From: JAGNLA01 sp964639885
GTDB lineage: Bacteria > Caldisericota > Caldisericia > JAAYUI01
Length of the DNA: 64,000 nucleotides
NCBI GenBank assembly: GCA_964639885.1
Contig: CAZXEH010000008.1
Coordinates: forward strand, 12,112 to 76,111
Direction: 5' to 3'
Positions 45,323 through 53,563 of this stretch are shown here, one piece after another. The position numbers and the translations under genes were made by a program. Every line of letters begins with the position of its first letter. The stretch's first letter is position 1. The notes beneath the pieces were generated by a model. That model was given only the letters and a program-made list of their open reading frames with translations, had not been told where the DNA came from and searched no databases.

Positions 45323-45341
45323 GAAATCATCTGGTTTTGCC
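45323..45341 (-). repeat. Isolated copy of an intergenic repeat module
   Basis: The reverse complement reads GGCAAAACCAGATGATTTC, one base different from the module at 37182 and near those at 37560 and 59491. The flanking bases to 45550 hold no other recognisable feature. Confidence 0.55.
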
Positions 45342-45550
45342 GCAGATTTGAGAACAGGCGTGGAAACACAAATGGATTCTCGACGAGGTCGATGAATAAA
45401 AATCTCTCTCATCCGACATTACGTTTTCAATCAACAATAAAGATTACTTTTTCCGGAACCCAGCTGGTCTGACCGAAAATTGGGTGAACGGTCGTATCAG
45501 TACCCATTGCAATATAACACCCACTAGAAATTGGCTGGATTGAAAAAAAA

Positions 45551-47482
45551 TCACATTTTAGATTTTATGAGTTCTGAAACGAACTTGCCATCTACACGGC
45601 CAAACAGCGCTCTCATGGTCTGTCCGCAGCACCACCTGAACTGGGCGTCCCTGCTTGAGAACTTCAGCGATTCGGAGTGCTTTATGACATCGTTTGCCAC
45701 GAACTCGATGTTTTCTTTCTTTTCGAGATCGGCAAATTTCCACTTGTAGCCGGAGTTCATGAGCACCGACCTGATCTCGGCCTTCACTGCTTCCTTCGGT
45801 GAATTTTTCCTCTTTGCCTCAACCATCATTTCAAGAAGGGTGTCGTTTGTGAGCTTGTATGTTGGGAGCTTGTCACGCCTGAAGTGCTTCATCCAGTTGA
45901 CAAGAAGCTCCGAGGCGAGCTTTGGTGAGATTCCGGCTTCGATGAGCTGGTCGAAAAGCCTTGCCCTCTGGTTGATTGCCAGCTTCCACGCGACCGTTTT
46001 GTGAACGCCGAGTTTGCTGTACTTTTCCTCGCGCTCCCAGGGACGCTGGGCCATGTTTGTATGGATTTTTTCAATCCTTTCAGGCATGAGCCTGACCGGT
46101 GGGGAGTCGGTGTCTGGATACATACGGTCCGGACCAGGGAGGACGCGCTCAAAGTCAGTTCTGTAGCCGTCTTGCATGTGCTGTCTGGTCTCAGCCGGCA
46201 CGCCTCTCACGGCTTCGTCGGCCCTGAGAAGGACTTCGTTTGCAGCGGTCATCAGGTCGGATTCAGGCCCCCAGATGAGAACGAGTTCGTCTGTCGGGTA
46301 AGCGTCGAGCTTTTTTGCAACCGGTTCCCAGTCGCCAGGATAAAGTGTTCTTGATGATCTCCAGGCGATGCTTGGCACTTTGTCGATGCAGGCGATAACC
46401 CTGATCCTGCCACCGAACTCGTCGCCAAAACCCCAGCTTGGTTCAATCTCTGTGCTCAAAACGTCCTGGAACTTTGGAAGTTTGACAGCCCAAATCTTTT
46501 CGCCCCTGAGGAATGCGCCCTTTATGAGAGGTGAAGATGAACCGTAGAGCTCCTTTGTTACGTCGGCAACCTGCTCGGTTCTGAGTTTTTCAAGCTCTTT
46601 CTGTCTTTCCTGTTCGCGCAGCGATGCGTCGAGTTTTGGGTTTGGTGTCAGCCCCCATGATGTGAGCTTGTCTTTTATCTCGATGAGAGCCTTCTGGCGG
46701 AGCGCTTCAACGTGGAGCATCTTTGGGATGTACCAGGTTTTTGGAACGCCTTTGACTTCAATTCTTGTCGAACCTGTCACTGAAGAGTTGACATCCTGCC
46801 TGACTGAACCGATGCCACGCCTGACAAGTCCAGAGGCTCTGAGCAGTCTGCCAAGGAGTTCGTCGACTTCTGCGCATTCAAAAGGTGTGAGCATGTCAGG
46901 GAGGGTGACGATCTCGATGAGCGGGGTTGAGAGGCGGTCGGTCTTGAAAGTAATTGTATGGCCAACATCGCTTACTTCCCTGCATGAGTCTTCCTCAAGG
47001 GCAAGCTGCTGAATCCTTATCTTTCTTCCCCTGTACGGAACCCAGCCGTTTACGCCGATGATTGCAGTGCGCTGGAAACCTGTCGGGATTGAGCCGTCGA
47101 GGTACTGTTTTCTGGTGATGTGAACTTCGTCTACCAGCTGGCAGTTGAGCATGAGTGCAATTTCAATTGCAAAATCCAATGCTTCCTGGTTGACTGGGAA
47201 TGGTGGTGTGTCATCCATCTCGTACGTGCAAACGTAGTCGCGGTAGAGGAGATACTGCACTTCCTTGTGGGTTTTGAACTCCATGAGCGCTGTTCCGTCG
47301 TATGTGCCCATCTCCGAAAGAGTCGGTCTCATGTGCCTGACGATCCTTGCATCGGGATCAATGTGCAGGATGCCGGTCGGACAGTTGCAGAAGAGTTTTT
47401 TCTTCGTATTCAGTTGCTGATGGATCTCAAGCCCAGAGCGGAACCCAAGCTTGCTATAATATTCCAAATCGTCGTAGTTCAT
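45551..47482 (-). CDS. gatE: Archaeal-type Glu-tRNA(Gln) amidotransferase subunit E
   Basis: This 643-residue protein begins SGLEIHQQLNTKKKLFCNCP, the GatB/GatE signature. Unlike bacterial GatB (about 475-490 residues), it has the extra GAD insertion (about residues 300-420, KGAFLRGEKIWAVKLP ... GGRIRVIACID) shared by GatE and bacterial AspRS. LPGPDRMYPDTDSPPV is also GatE-like. The C-terminal helical/YqeY part follows. GatE with GatD transamidates Glu-tRNA(Gln) to Gln-tRNA(Gln) and is classically archaeal. No gatD is present in the window. SD aggtggtgac precedes the ATG. It lies 64 nt downstream of the membrane-protein cluster. Confidence 0.9.
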   Translation of the reverse strand: MNYDDLEYYSKLGFRSGLEIHQQLNTKKKLFCNCPTGILHIDPDARIVRHMRPTLSEMGTYDGTALMEFKTHKEVQYLLYRDYVCTYEMDDTPPFPVNQEALDFAIEIALMLNCQLVDEVHITRKQYLDGSIPTGFQRTAIIGVNGWVPYRGRKIRIQQLALEEDSCREVSDVGHTITFKTDRLSTPLIEIVTLPDMLTPFECAEVDELLGRLLRASGLVRRGIGSVRQDVNSSVTGSTRIEVKGVPKTWYIPKMLHVEALRQKALIEIKDKLTSWGLTPNPKLDASLREQERQKELEKLRTEQVADVTKELYGSSSPLIKGAFLRGEKIWAVKLPKFQDVLSTEIEPSWGFGDEFGGRIRVIACIDKVPSIAWRSSRTLYPGDWEPVAKKLDAYPTDELVLIWGPESDLMTAANEVLLRADEAVRGVPAETRQHMQDGYRTDFERVLPGPDRMYPDTDSPPVRLMPERIEKIHTNMAQRPWEREEKYSKLGVHKTVAWKLAINQRARLFDQLIEAGISPKLASELLVNWMKHFRRDKLPTYKLTNDTLLEMMVEAKRKNSPKEAVKAEIRSVLMNSGYKWKFADLEKKENIEFVANDVIKHSESLKFSSRDAQFRWCCGQTMRALFGRVDGKFVSELIKSKM

Positions 47483-47546
47483 TTTATGTCACCACCTAAG
47501 CAGGAAAGTTTAAGCCCCTGTCATGTTAAGCTCAATAAAATGGGGG

Positions 47547-48194
47547 TCAAAAGTTGATGTCTTTTGGAATTTCGGTGGAGTTGCCTGTGGAGTTGCCGGT
47601 ATCCACATCACCTGAAGACGCTGCTGCAAGTATTTCTTCATCGGTGGATGAGCGAGATATGGGGAGATGAACCCTCAAAATTGATTCAAGCTCTTTCAAA
47701 GCTCCTTCATCTTTCGCTATTAATTCCACTGTTTGCAAGGAGTCTCCGAATTCATTGATATCACCTTTTGTTGTCTCTTCTCCGATGGCAAATGAATAAC
47801 GTAAATCCGAAAAGACAAGGATGTTGTAAAATTTTGCACCAAATCTCATGTTGATCCTGGCTTTGGTTATATCGATTGTAATTGGAGTTGAGAATTTTCT
47901 CAAAAGTTCTCTCCCTTTCATAATCGAAAGATTGTTCCCATCTAGACTGAAAGTAACAGTTGCGTTGGTGTTGCGGAATTTGTTGATAAGGAAAATAACG
48001 ATAGGACCAATGATGATCAGACCTAGAGCAATGCAGATCATAAGAATAGCCAAGGACACAGGAAAACTTCGAATTTCTTCAGAGTATTTCAGCGACGCCA
48101 GCATGACTCCGGCAATCAAAGAAATAGGAATAATCAACAATATGTTGCTTCTTGAACTCCTGTCGTCGTCAAATTTTCCTTCAAAGATTATCAT
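47547..48194 (-). CDS. Two-helix membrane protein with C-terminal beta domain, paralogue 1
   Basis: This 215-residue protein starts MIIFEGKF, has two membrane helices (about 18-36 and 45-70), and then a domain of short beta strands (TVTFSLDGNNLSIMKGREL, ITIDITKARINM, YNILVFSDLRYSFAIG). The arrangement resembles bacterial PH (bPH)-type membrane proteins, but family membership is an inference. The C-terminal tail is rich in Ser, Thr and Asn. Its start overlaps the end of the next upstream gene by 4 nt. It shares the MII.(E/K)GKF opening with its neighbour. Confidence 0.72.
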   Translation of the reverse strand: MIIFEGKFDDDRSSRSNILLIIPISLIAGVMLASLKYSEEIRSFPVSLAILMICIALGLIIIGPIVIFLINKFRNTNATVTFSLDGNNLSIMKGRELLRKFSTPITIDITKARINMRFGAKFYNILVFSDLRYSFAIGEETTKGDINEFGDSLQTVELIAKDEGALKELESILRVHLPISRSSTDEEILAAASSGDVDTGNSTGNSTEIPKDINF

Positions 48195-48727
48195 TTCTTA
48201 TCCTCCAACAGCATTCCCTGTTCAATCAGTTTTTGATAAATAATATCAACTGCGCCTGAATCCAAAGCAAGATAGTCGGAAGGCCTCCTGTCATTGTTGA
48301 CTTCGAGTCCATCCGATTTAGAGGCGTCCTGGGAAATGGAAATGTAGCGGTTAATAAACATATCAAATAAGAACAAGCGTTTTACAATCTTTATACTAAA
48401 CCAAGCTTCAGGTTCATTAGTCATTACAAGTTTATATTTTGATGGTAGTTGAATATTGTTTATTTCGTTATTGTTTATTGTGATGATCAATCTATTATTT
48501 TGTAAGTAGAAAACACATTCTTTTACATGAGTATTTATGAAAATAATCATGAGTACTAGATTGATCAATAATAATATTAAAAGAATAATTCTTGGTGTAA
48601 CATCAATTGATTTATTCACAATAAAAATCAAATTAATAAACATCAATATTGTATTAGTCCATTGCAGAACTGTTACTGCATTGTTTCTATAAGCTCTCCT
48701 AGAGAATTTCCCTTTGTAGATTATCAT
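48191..48727 (-). CDS. Two-helix membrane protein with C-terminal beta domain, paralogue 2
   Basis: This 178-residue protein starts MIIYKGKF and has two hydrophobic helices (about 20-37 and 47-63). A beta-rich segment follows (CVFYLQNNRLIITINNNEINNIQLP, interrupted by polar turns). It shares architecture and opening with 47547-48194 but is far more AT-rich and Asn/Ile-rich, suggesting fast divergence or separate origin. The SD gggagag is well placed. It is coupled to the next gene by a 4-nt overlap. Confidence 0.68.
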   Translation of the reverse strand: MIIYKGKFSRRAYRNNAVTVLQWTNTILMFINLIFIVNKSIDVTPRIILLILLLINLVLMIIFINTHVKECVFYLQNNRLIITINNNEINNIQLPSKYKLVMTNEPEAWFSIKIVKRLFLFDMFINRYISISQDASKSDGLEVNNDRRPSDYLALDSGAVDIIYQKLIEQGMLLEDKK

Positions 48728-48741
48728 CTTACTCTCCCTAT

Positions 48742-49287
48742 TTATTGTATTATTTCTAATTCCTGAACTAAATTTTCGATTGTTCCCGGATTGACCGAGA
48801 TCATCTCCGACTGCCAGATTTTGAGCGACTTCACATCCGCCGGTTTTGTGGAAAGGATTTCTGAAATAGACAGTTTTGTTTTGCCATCCGACAGTTCAAT
48901 CATTAATGCCGGTTTGTTTGTGTATCTGTTTATTATCTCCATTACTTGTTCAGTTCTGATGTTTAATGGCAGACTCATCCTCTTGTAAATTCCTGATCGC
49001 CACATGACAGAAAGGCAGCCTCCGTCGACCACGAACTCCAGTCTTTGTCTGAGAAACCTTTTCTGGATGATGAAAAGATACGAAAGTAAATACCAGATAA
49101 TTACAGCCACCATTGCAAGGGTATACCATATAGAGATGATTCCTTCACGCTCAAGCAATGGCTGGACTAAAAAAGCATAAGGGGTACTTATGGCAAGGAC
49201 AACAAGAAGTGAAATAGTGAATGCTTTTCTGTCCTTTGCCTTCAGGTCGAATGTTCCTTCAAGATTTTTCACATGAACCGCTTTCAT
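48742..49287 (-). CDS. Two-helix membrane protein with C-terminal beta domain, paralogue 3
   Basis: This 181-residue protein starts from MKAVHVKN. After a short basic start come two membrane helices (AFTISLLVVLAISTPYAFLV and YTLAMVAVIIWYLLSYLFII) and a beta domain (LEFVVDGGCLSVMWRSGIYKRM). The end, VNPGTIENLVQEL, matches the end of paralogue 4 (VAPGTIDKIEAFI). Translation could also begin at GTG 49272 or at a more upstream ATG. The start at 49287 keeps a 29-nt overlap with the upstream gene. Confidence 0.65.
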   Translation of the reverse strand: MKAVHVKNLEGTFDLKAKDRKAFTISLLVVLAISTPYAFLVQPLLEREGIISIWYTLAMVAVIIWYLLSYLFIIQKRFLRQRLEFVVDGGCLSVMWRSGIYKRMSLPLNIRTEQVMEIINRYTNKPALMIELSDGKTKLSISEILSTKPADVKSLKIWQSEMISVNPGTIENLVQELEIIQ

Positions 49288-49798
49288 TGATGAACGCTTC
49301 AATTTTATCAATCGTTCCCGGGGCGACTGTCCTGATTGTGTAGCCAAGGTTTGTGCACCTGAAAGTCCTCAAGTCGCTGTAGGAGTTGTTGTCTATTTTC
49401 TCCCTGACTGTCAGCAGCAATTTGCCGAACCATATTTCAAGAACAAGATCGATGCTGTCATTGTTCTGCCTATTGTTATAAATTTTATATTTGTCAACTT
49501 CGATGGTCTTGCCCTTGAACCAGCGATCATAAATGCTGAAGAACATGATGCCATTTTCGATTTTAAACCGTGCCGTAAAAGGAATGAATATGATTAATAT
49601 ATAATACAACAGATATAAAGAATATAATACTGTAATCGAAATTAATATCAAATTATGATCTAATATTGCATCATTTAGTCTCGTGACTAATAACACCAGA
49701 ATTAAGCACTCGAACATAAATAATGGTATTGAGTGAATATTTGGGAAGAAATTGACTCTAGCCTTGAATTTAAGCGTCTTTGTTTCGTTATCTTTCAT
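49259..49798 (-). CDS. Two-helix membrane protein with C-terminal beta domain, paralogue 4
   Basis: This 179-residue protein starts from MKDNETKTLKF, chosen because ggagg lies 8 nt upstream; ATGs at 49804 and 49813 are too close to or upstream of the SD. It has two hydrophobic helices (about 25-45 and 53-75), then beta strands (ARFKIENGIMFFSIYDRWF, LVLEIWFGKLLLTV). The end TVAPGTIDKIEAFI parallels paralogue 3. Function unknown. Confidence 0.68.
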   Translation of the reverse strand: MKDNETKTLKFKARVNFFPNIHSIPLFMFECLILVLLVTRLNDAILDHNLILISITVLYSLYLLYYILIIFIPFTARFKIENGIMFFSIYDRWFKGKTIEVDKYKIYNNRQNNDSIDLVLEIWFGKLLLTVREKIDNNSYSDLRTFRCTNLGYTIRTVAPGTIDKIEAFINESGSCEKS

Positions 49799-49970
49799 TT
49801 TCATATCCTCCATTTATGAAATCAGATGCAAGCAAATCCAGTCCATTCTCAGTGGCAACCAATTTTTTCACGATCAACCCAGACATTCTGGCATTATCTC
49901 TCTTTTCAAGGCTTGTGAAATCGGGTTTGTGAAGTTCTTCACCTGCAATTCCCACATAGATTATACACAT
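49788..49970 (-). CDS. Small protein of unknown function heading the membrane-protein cluster
   Basis: This 60-residue protein, MCIIYVGIAGEELHK..., is soluble by composition and matches no family I know. The frame remains open further upstream, but the upstream part would overlap the divergent MFS gene. An SD-like caggaa precedes this ATG. Its stop overlaps the start of the next gene by 11 nt, supporting real translation. It may be truncated. Confidence 0.45.
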   Translation of the reverse strand: MCIIYVGIAGEELHKPDFTSLEKRDNARMSGLIVKKLVATENGLDLLASDFINGGYENER

Positions 49971-50052
49971 TTCCTGATAAAATGATTTACCGGTAAACGG
50001 AACCCTATTCTTTCCCCAAAAAATCACTTTTTCTGGTAGATTGGTTTTTAAA

Positions 50053-51312
50053 ATGAGACTACCGGCTCTGGGCATCGGCCAGTACAAAAGATTCATCACA
50101 GCGCACACAGTCCTGATGATCGGTGACTGGCTCATCTCGTGCGCCGAAGGCTGGCTGGGTTACGACCTGACCGGTTCGCCCCTGCTTTTGACTGTGCTTA
50201 TGGGCATACACGCACTCCCAAACCTCGTTCTGGCTCCGTTTGCCGGGCCGCTTGCCGATTCAGTCCACAAACAGAAAATCATCTTCTTTGGCCAACTCTT
50301 TCTAACCCTAACAGCAGCTTCCTTTGCTGTCATAACACTTACCGGCCACCTGACCTACCCGCTTCTCATCATTTATGCAATCGTGAACGGGACGCTGTGG
50401 TCGTTGCTCAACCCTTCAATTTTCAGCTTCACGCTCGACATGGTCGGGACTGAACACATTATGAATGCCAACTCCCTCACGCAAACGGCCTTCAATTTTG
50501 CAAGAATTCTAGGGCCACTGATTGGCGGATTCCTTTACCAGGTTTCCTGGGGCTGGTGTTTTGTGGCAGCGTCAGTTTTGACTGTTCCAGAGCTCATTGT
50601 TCTACCAATGCTCAAGGTCGAGTCCTCGGCGAAAAAGCACGATGGTTCGCTTGTCGCCCAGTTCAGGGCTGGTGCTGTCCATGTCTGGCACAAACGGATT
50701 CCGTTTCTCATCATGATGGCCGTCTCGTTTTCGGCAATTTTCGGCTACAGCGGAAACATCCTGATTGCTCCGATCTGCGACAAGGTTTTCCAGATGGACT
50801 TGAAAGGCATAGGCTACGGCATAATGAGCGCAACGGTTGGAGTCGGCTCGCTCATCGGTGCTTATTCGCTTTCAATCCGAAAACATTTCAAAAACGGCAT
50901 TCAGATTTTCACAGCAGCAATCATTGTTCTTCCATTGCTGGGGCTTCTGATCGGCCTGACGGTGATGATCAAAAACATCTGGCTGCTTGGTTTTCTCTAC
51001 ATCTGCTTCGGCGCCGCCATTGTCTACGTGAACACGATGGCCATGAACATCATGCCGATGGTCACCGACAAGGAGTACATCGGACGTTCGATTGGACTCT
51101 TCACTACCAGCTTTGCAGGGATGCTCCCTTTCGGCAACATCCTCACCGGTTTTGCCGCTTCGTTGCTGGCTATACCAACAGTAATTCTTGGCATGCACGG
51201 AGTTTTGATAATTCCATCAGCGTTTCTGGCTTTTTCAATTGTCAGGCTTGCAAAAAAACGAGGACTGATCGAGAATCGTGCAAACATTGCTTTAAAGCCT
51301 TCATCGGATTAG
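50053..51312 (+). CDS. MFS transporter (MFS_3/effector type), paralogue 1
   Basis: This 419-residue protein has about 12 membrane helices. It begins MRLPALGIGQYKRFITAHTV and has the family's loop motif APFAGPLADSVHKQKI near residue 63. It is similar throughout to 60271-61482 (MNLPALKERNFRIF; SPIVGPIADTFNRRV). The MFS_3 group includes efflux and siderophore exporters; the substrate here is unknown. TAGATT lies 10 nt before the ATG and no SD is seen. The PQQ/stalk gene begins 9 nt after its stop. Confidence 0.85.
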   Translation: MRLPALGIGQYKRFITAHTVLMIGDWLISCAEGWLGYDLTGSPLLLTVLMGIHALPNLVLAPFAGPLADSVHKQKIIFFGQLFLTLTAASFAVITLTGHLTYPLLIIYAIVNGTLWSLLNPSIFSFTLDMVGTEHIMNANSLTQTAFNFARILGPLIGGFLYQVSWGWCFVAASVLTVPELIVLPMLKVESSAKKHDGSLVAQFRAGAVHVWHKRIPFLIMMAVSFSAIFGYSGNILIAPICDKVFQMDLKGIGYGIMSATVGVGSLIGAYSLSIRKHFKNGIQIFTAAIIVLPLLGLLIGLTVMIKNIWLLGFLYICFGAAIVYVNTMAMNIMPMVTDKEYIGRSIGLFTTSFAGMLPFGNILTGFAASLLAIPTVILGMHGVLIIPSAFLAFSIVRLAKKRGLIENRANIALKPSSD

Positions 51313-51315
51313 AAT
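51310..51315 (+). promoter_or_regulatory. -10 element of the PQQ/stalk gene (leaderless)
   Basis: TAGAAT lies 6 nt before the ATG at 51322, with TTGCTT 17 nt upstream inside the MFS gene. There is no SD. Confidence 0.5.
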
Positions 51316-51321
51316 CAATCC

Positions 51322-53070
51322 ATGAAACTGCTTGCAATTGTGATTGCCCTCGGGCTTGGCTGGCCGTGTGCGTGGCCTGATGGTCAGGGCAACGCCTTCA
51401 CGCCAAACAAGCTCTCGCCTGGATCGCCCCAGATCGCCTGGAGTGTCGCACTCGGAAAGACAGCGACTTCTCCTTGCGTTTTTGGAAACAGCGTTTTGGT
51501 TGGTTCTTCAAATATCGCCGTTTGCTACAACCTTTCCGATGGTACAAAAATCTGGATGTCCGAACTTCCCGGGCAAATCATTGCCACACCCGCCCAACTC
51601 GCCGGCAGAGCGATTTTCTGTGACGTAACCGGTTCGGTGGTTTCAATCGATGTGGACAAGGGTTCAGTTGAGGACAGGTACTCGATGGGTTCGAGGATCG
51701 TTGCACCACCTGTTGTTTATGGTGATTACATCTACATCTCATCTTCGACCGGAACCGTTGCAAAACTTACGCCTGACCTGAAAGAGGTTTTTAAAACCGA
51801 ACTCAATCAGGTGATCGAAGTTTCGCCACTCGTGCACCCTACCGGTTTGATACAGCTGACAACTCTAGGTGATGTCTACACTCTCAACACCCAGACCGGT
51901 TCAATCATCGGCCAAATCAAAGTCATGACACAGGACAGACCGATCCAACCCTGCGCCAAAGAGAATCTCATCAACTACATCTCCAAAAGGACGCTAACAA
52001 GGATCAAGGATGGCTCCCCAATAAACGTTGACTTGCCCGATGATCCGACATGCCAGGTGGCTCTGCCTGTCGGTAAAATCGCAATCGGCTGCAAACAAAA
52101 CCTGATAATGGTTGACGGTAACGCAATCAGCTGGAAGACATCCGTTTCTAGCGAGATTACTTCGATCTGCGCCAACAATGAGGAAATTGTGGTCGGAACA
52201 ATTGCCGGCGAGGTTCTGGGGTTTGACTACAAAGGCGTTAAACTCTGGAACGTTCTGGTTTCTGGCAAGGTTGCAAACCCTCTCCTGATCGTCGAGGGCG
52301 GTGTACTGGCTTCGTCTGGAAATTCTGTCAATTTCTACCAATTCTGGGATTTGAACCCCAAACCTTCATTCATTGACCTTGGCTACATTCCAACCGGTGA
52401 GGTCTCTGACGGCGAGTTTACGATGACCAATCCAGCAAATTCACCCGGTGAGGCAGTGGTTTCGTGTGTCTCCGAAAACGAATTTTTGTCGGTTATTCCA
52501 GCAACGGCGACCATTTCACCCGGTCAGACAAAAACCTTCACCGTCAGGCTCGACAGCCAGGGTTTCAAAGAAGGGAAATATCAAGGAACAATCACAGTTA
52601 GAACGGCATCGGCCATCTACAAGGTTGTTGTCGCCTTCACCATCGTTCCGCAACCCTTCATCGCCAAACTCACCCTTGGTAACTCGACCATGAAAATGAG
52701 CAGGGGCGTTGAAAAATGGGATGTCAAACTCGACGTCGCCCCATACCTGAAAAACAACAGGACGATGGTTCCCCTGCGTGCAATTTCCGAATCATTCGGC
52801 CCAAAAGTGACCTATATCAAGGACGGGTGCAACGGTTCAGACAGAGTGGACATCACGCTTGGAACGATTGTCATCAATCATTGCATCGGAACGGCTGTCA
52901 TGACCAAGAGGAATGCCGGAAAGATCGAACCCACGCCGACATTTGACACCCCCTCCGAAATCAAGGGTGGACGCACATTCGTTCCAATCAGGTTCATTGC
53001 TGAAGCCTTCAAGGCAAATGTTGTCTGGGACGCCGGTTCAAAAACTGTGACGATTACTTATTCACCGTGA
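51322..53070 (+). CDS. Secreted PQQ-type propeller protein with Ig-like and stalk domains
   Basis: This 582-residue protein has a short signal (KLLAIVIALGLGWPCAWP). Residues about 35-335 form a PQQ-type beta-propeller of WD-like blades (IAWSVALGKTATSPCVFGN, VAKLTPDLKEVFKTEL). An Ig-like domain follows (FIDLGYIPTGEVSDGEFTM ... TISPGQTKTFTVRLD). The C-terminal stalk domain (about 450-582) has MVPLRAISESFGPKVTY and FVPIRFIAEAFKANVVW. This is an extracytoplasmic binding or structural role. No SD; a -10-like TAGAAT is 6 nt before the ATG. Confidence 0.82.
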   Translation: MKLLAIVIALGLGWPCAWPDGQGNAFTPNKLSPGSPQIAWSVALGKTATSPCVFGNSVLVGSSNIAVCYNLSDGTKIWMSELPGQIIATPAQLAGRAIFCDVTGSVVSIDVDKGSVEDRYSMGSRIVAPPVVYGDYIYISSSTGTVAKLTPDLKEVFKTELNQVIEVSPLVHPTGLIQLTTLGDVYTLNTQTGSIIGQIKVMTQDRPIQPCAKENLINYISKRTLTRIKDGSPINVDLPDDPTCQVALPVGKIAIGCKQNLIMVDGNAISWKTSVSSEITSICANNEEIVVGTIAGEVLGFDYKGVKLWNVLVSGKVANPLLIVEGGVLASSGNSVNFYQFWDLNPKPSFIDLGYIPTGEVSDGEFTMTNPANSPGEAVVSCVSENEFLSVIPATATISPGQTKTFTVRLDSQGFKEGKYQGTITVRTASAIYKVVVAFTIVPQPFIAKLTLGNSTMKMSRGVEKWDVKLDVAPYLKNNRTMVPLRAISESFGPKVTYIKDGCNGSDRVDITLGTIVINHCIGTAVMTKRNAGKIEPTPTFDTPSEIKGGRTFVPIRFIAEAFKANVVWDAGSKTVTITYSP

Positions 53071-53076
53071 GGAGAG

Positions 53077-53463
53077 ATGGATACAAGCTATAAAACAACA
53101 GACGAATACATCGAAAGGCTTTCCGGTGTGGCAAGGGAGAAGGTTGAGGAGCTGAGGGCGATAATTAAATCGGCAGCCCCAAAAGCAACCGAGAAAATAA
53201 GCTACTCAATGCCAGCCTTTGACCAGAACGGGATAATCGTTTATTATGCAGCGTTCAAGGATCATGTGAGCCTGTTCCCGACATCCTCGGGAATCAGTCA
53301 TTTTGCCAAAGAGCTAGAACAGTACAAAATCTCCAAGGGCACAATCCAGTTTCCGCTTGACCAGCCGCTTCCAAAAGAGCTGATCGAGAGGATTGTGAAG
53401 TTCCGACTGGAAGAAAACCTTTCCAAACCAGAAAAGAAAGGCAAACCGGTACTAGAAAAATAA
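53077..53463 (+). CDS. DUF1801 (YdhG-like) protein
   Basis: This 128-residue cytoplasmic protein matches DUF1801: TTDEYIERLSG near the start, APKATEKISYSMPAF in the middle, YYAAFKDHVSLFPTSSG, and the end KGTIQFPLDQPLPKELIERIVKFRLEE. The fold is frataxin-like, and Bacillus members have been proposed as iron chaperones, which is not evident here. SD gaggaga lies before the ATG; the gene is 6 nt after the PQQ/stalk gene. Confidence 0.88.
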   Translation: MDTSYKTTDEYIERLSGVAREKVEELRAIIKSAAPKATEKISYSMPAFDQNGIIVYYAAFKDHVSLFPTSSGISHFAKELEQYKISKGTIQFPLDQPLPKELIERIVKFRLEENLSKPEKKGKPVLEK

Positions 53464-53563
53464 CCAAAAGTCGGTACTATAATATTACCAAAACTAAACA
53501 GGACTAGTGAAAAGTCGTTTAATGCAACTGGTCATTTTATGAGATTTTTGTAAAATGGTTTAC

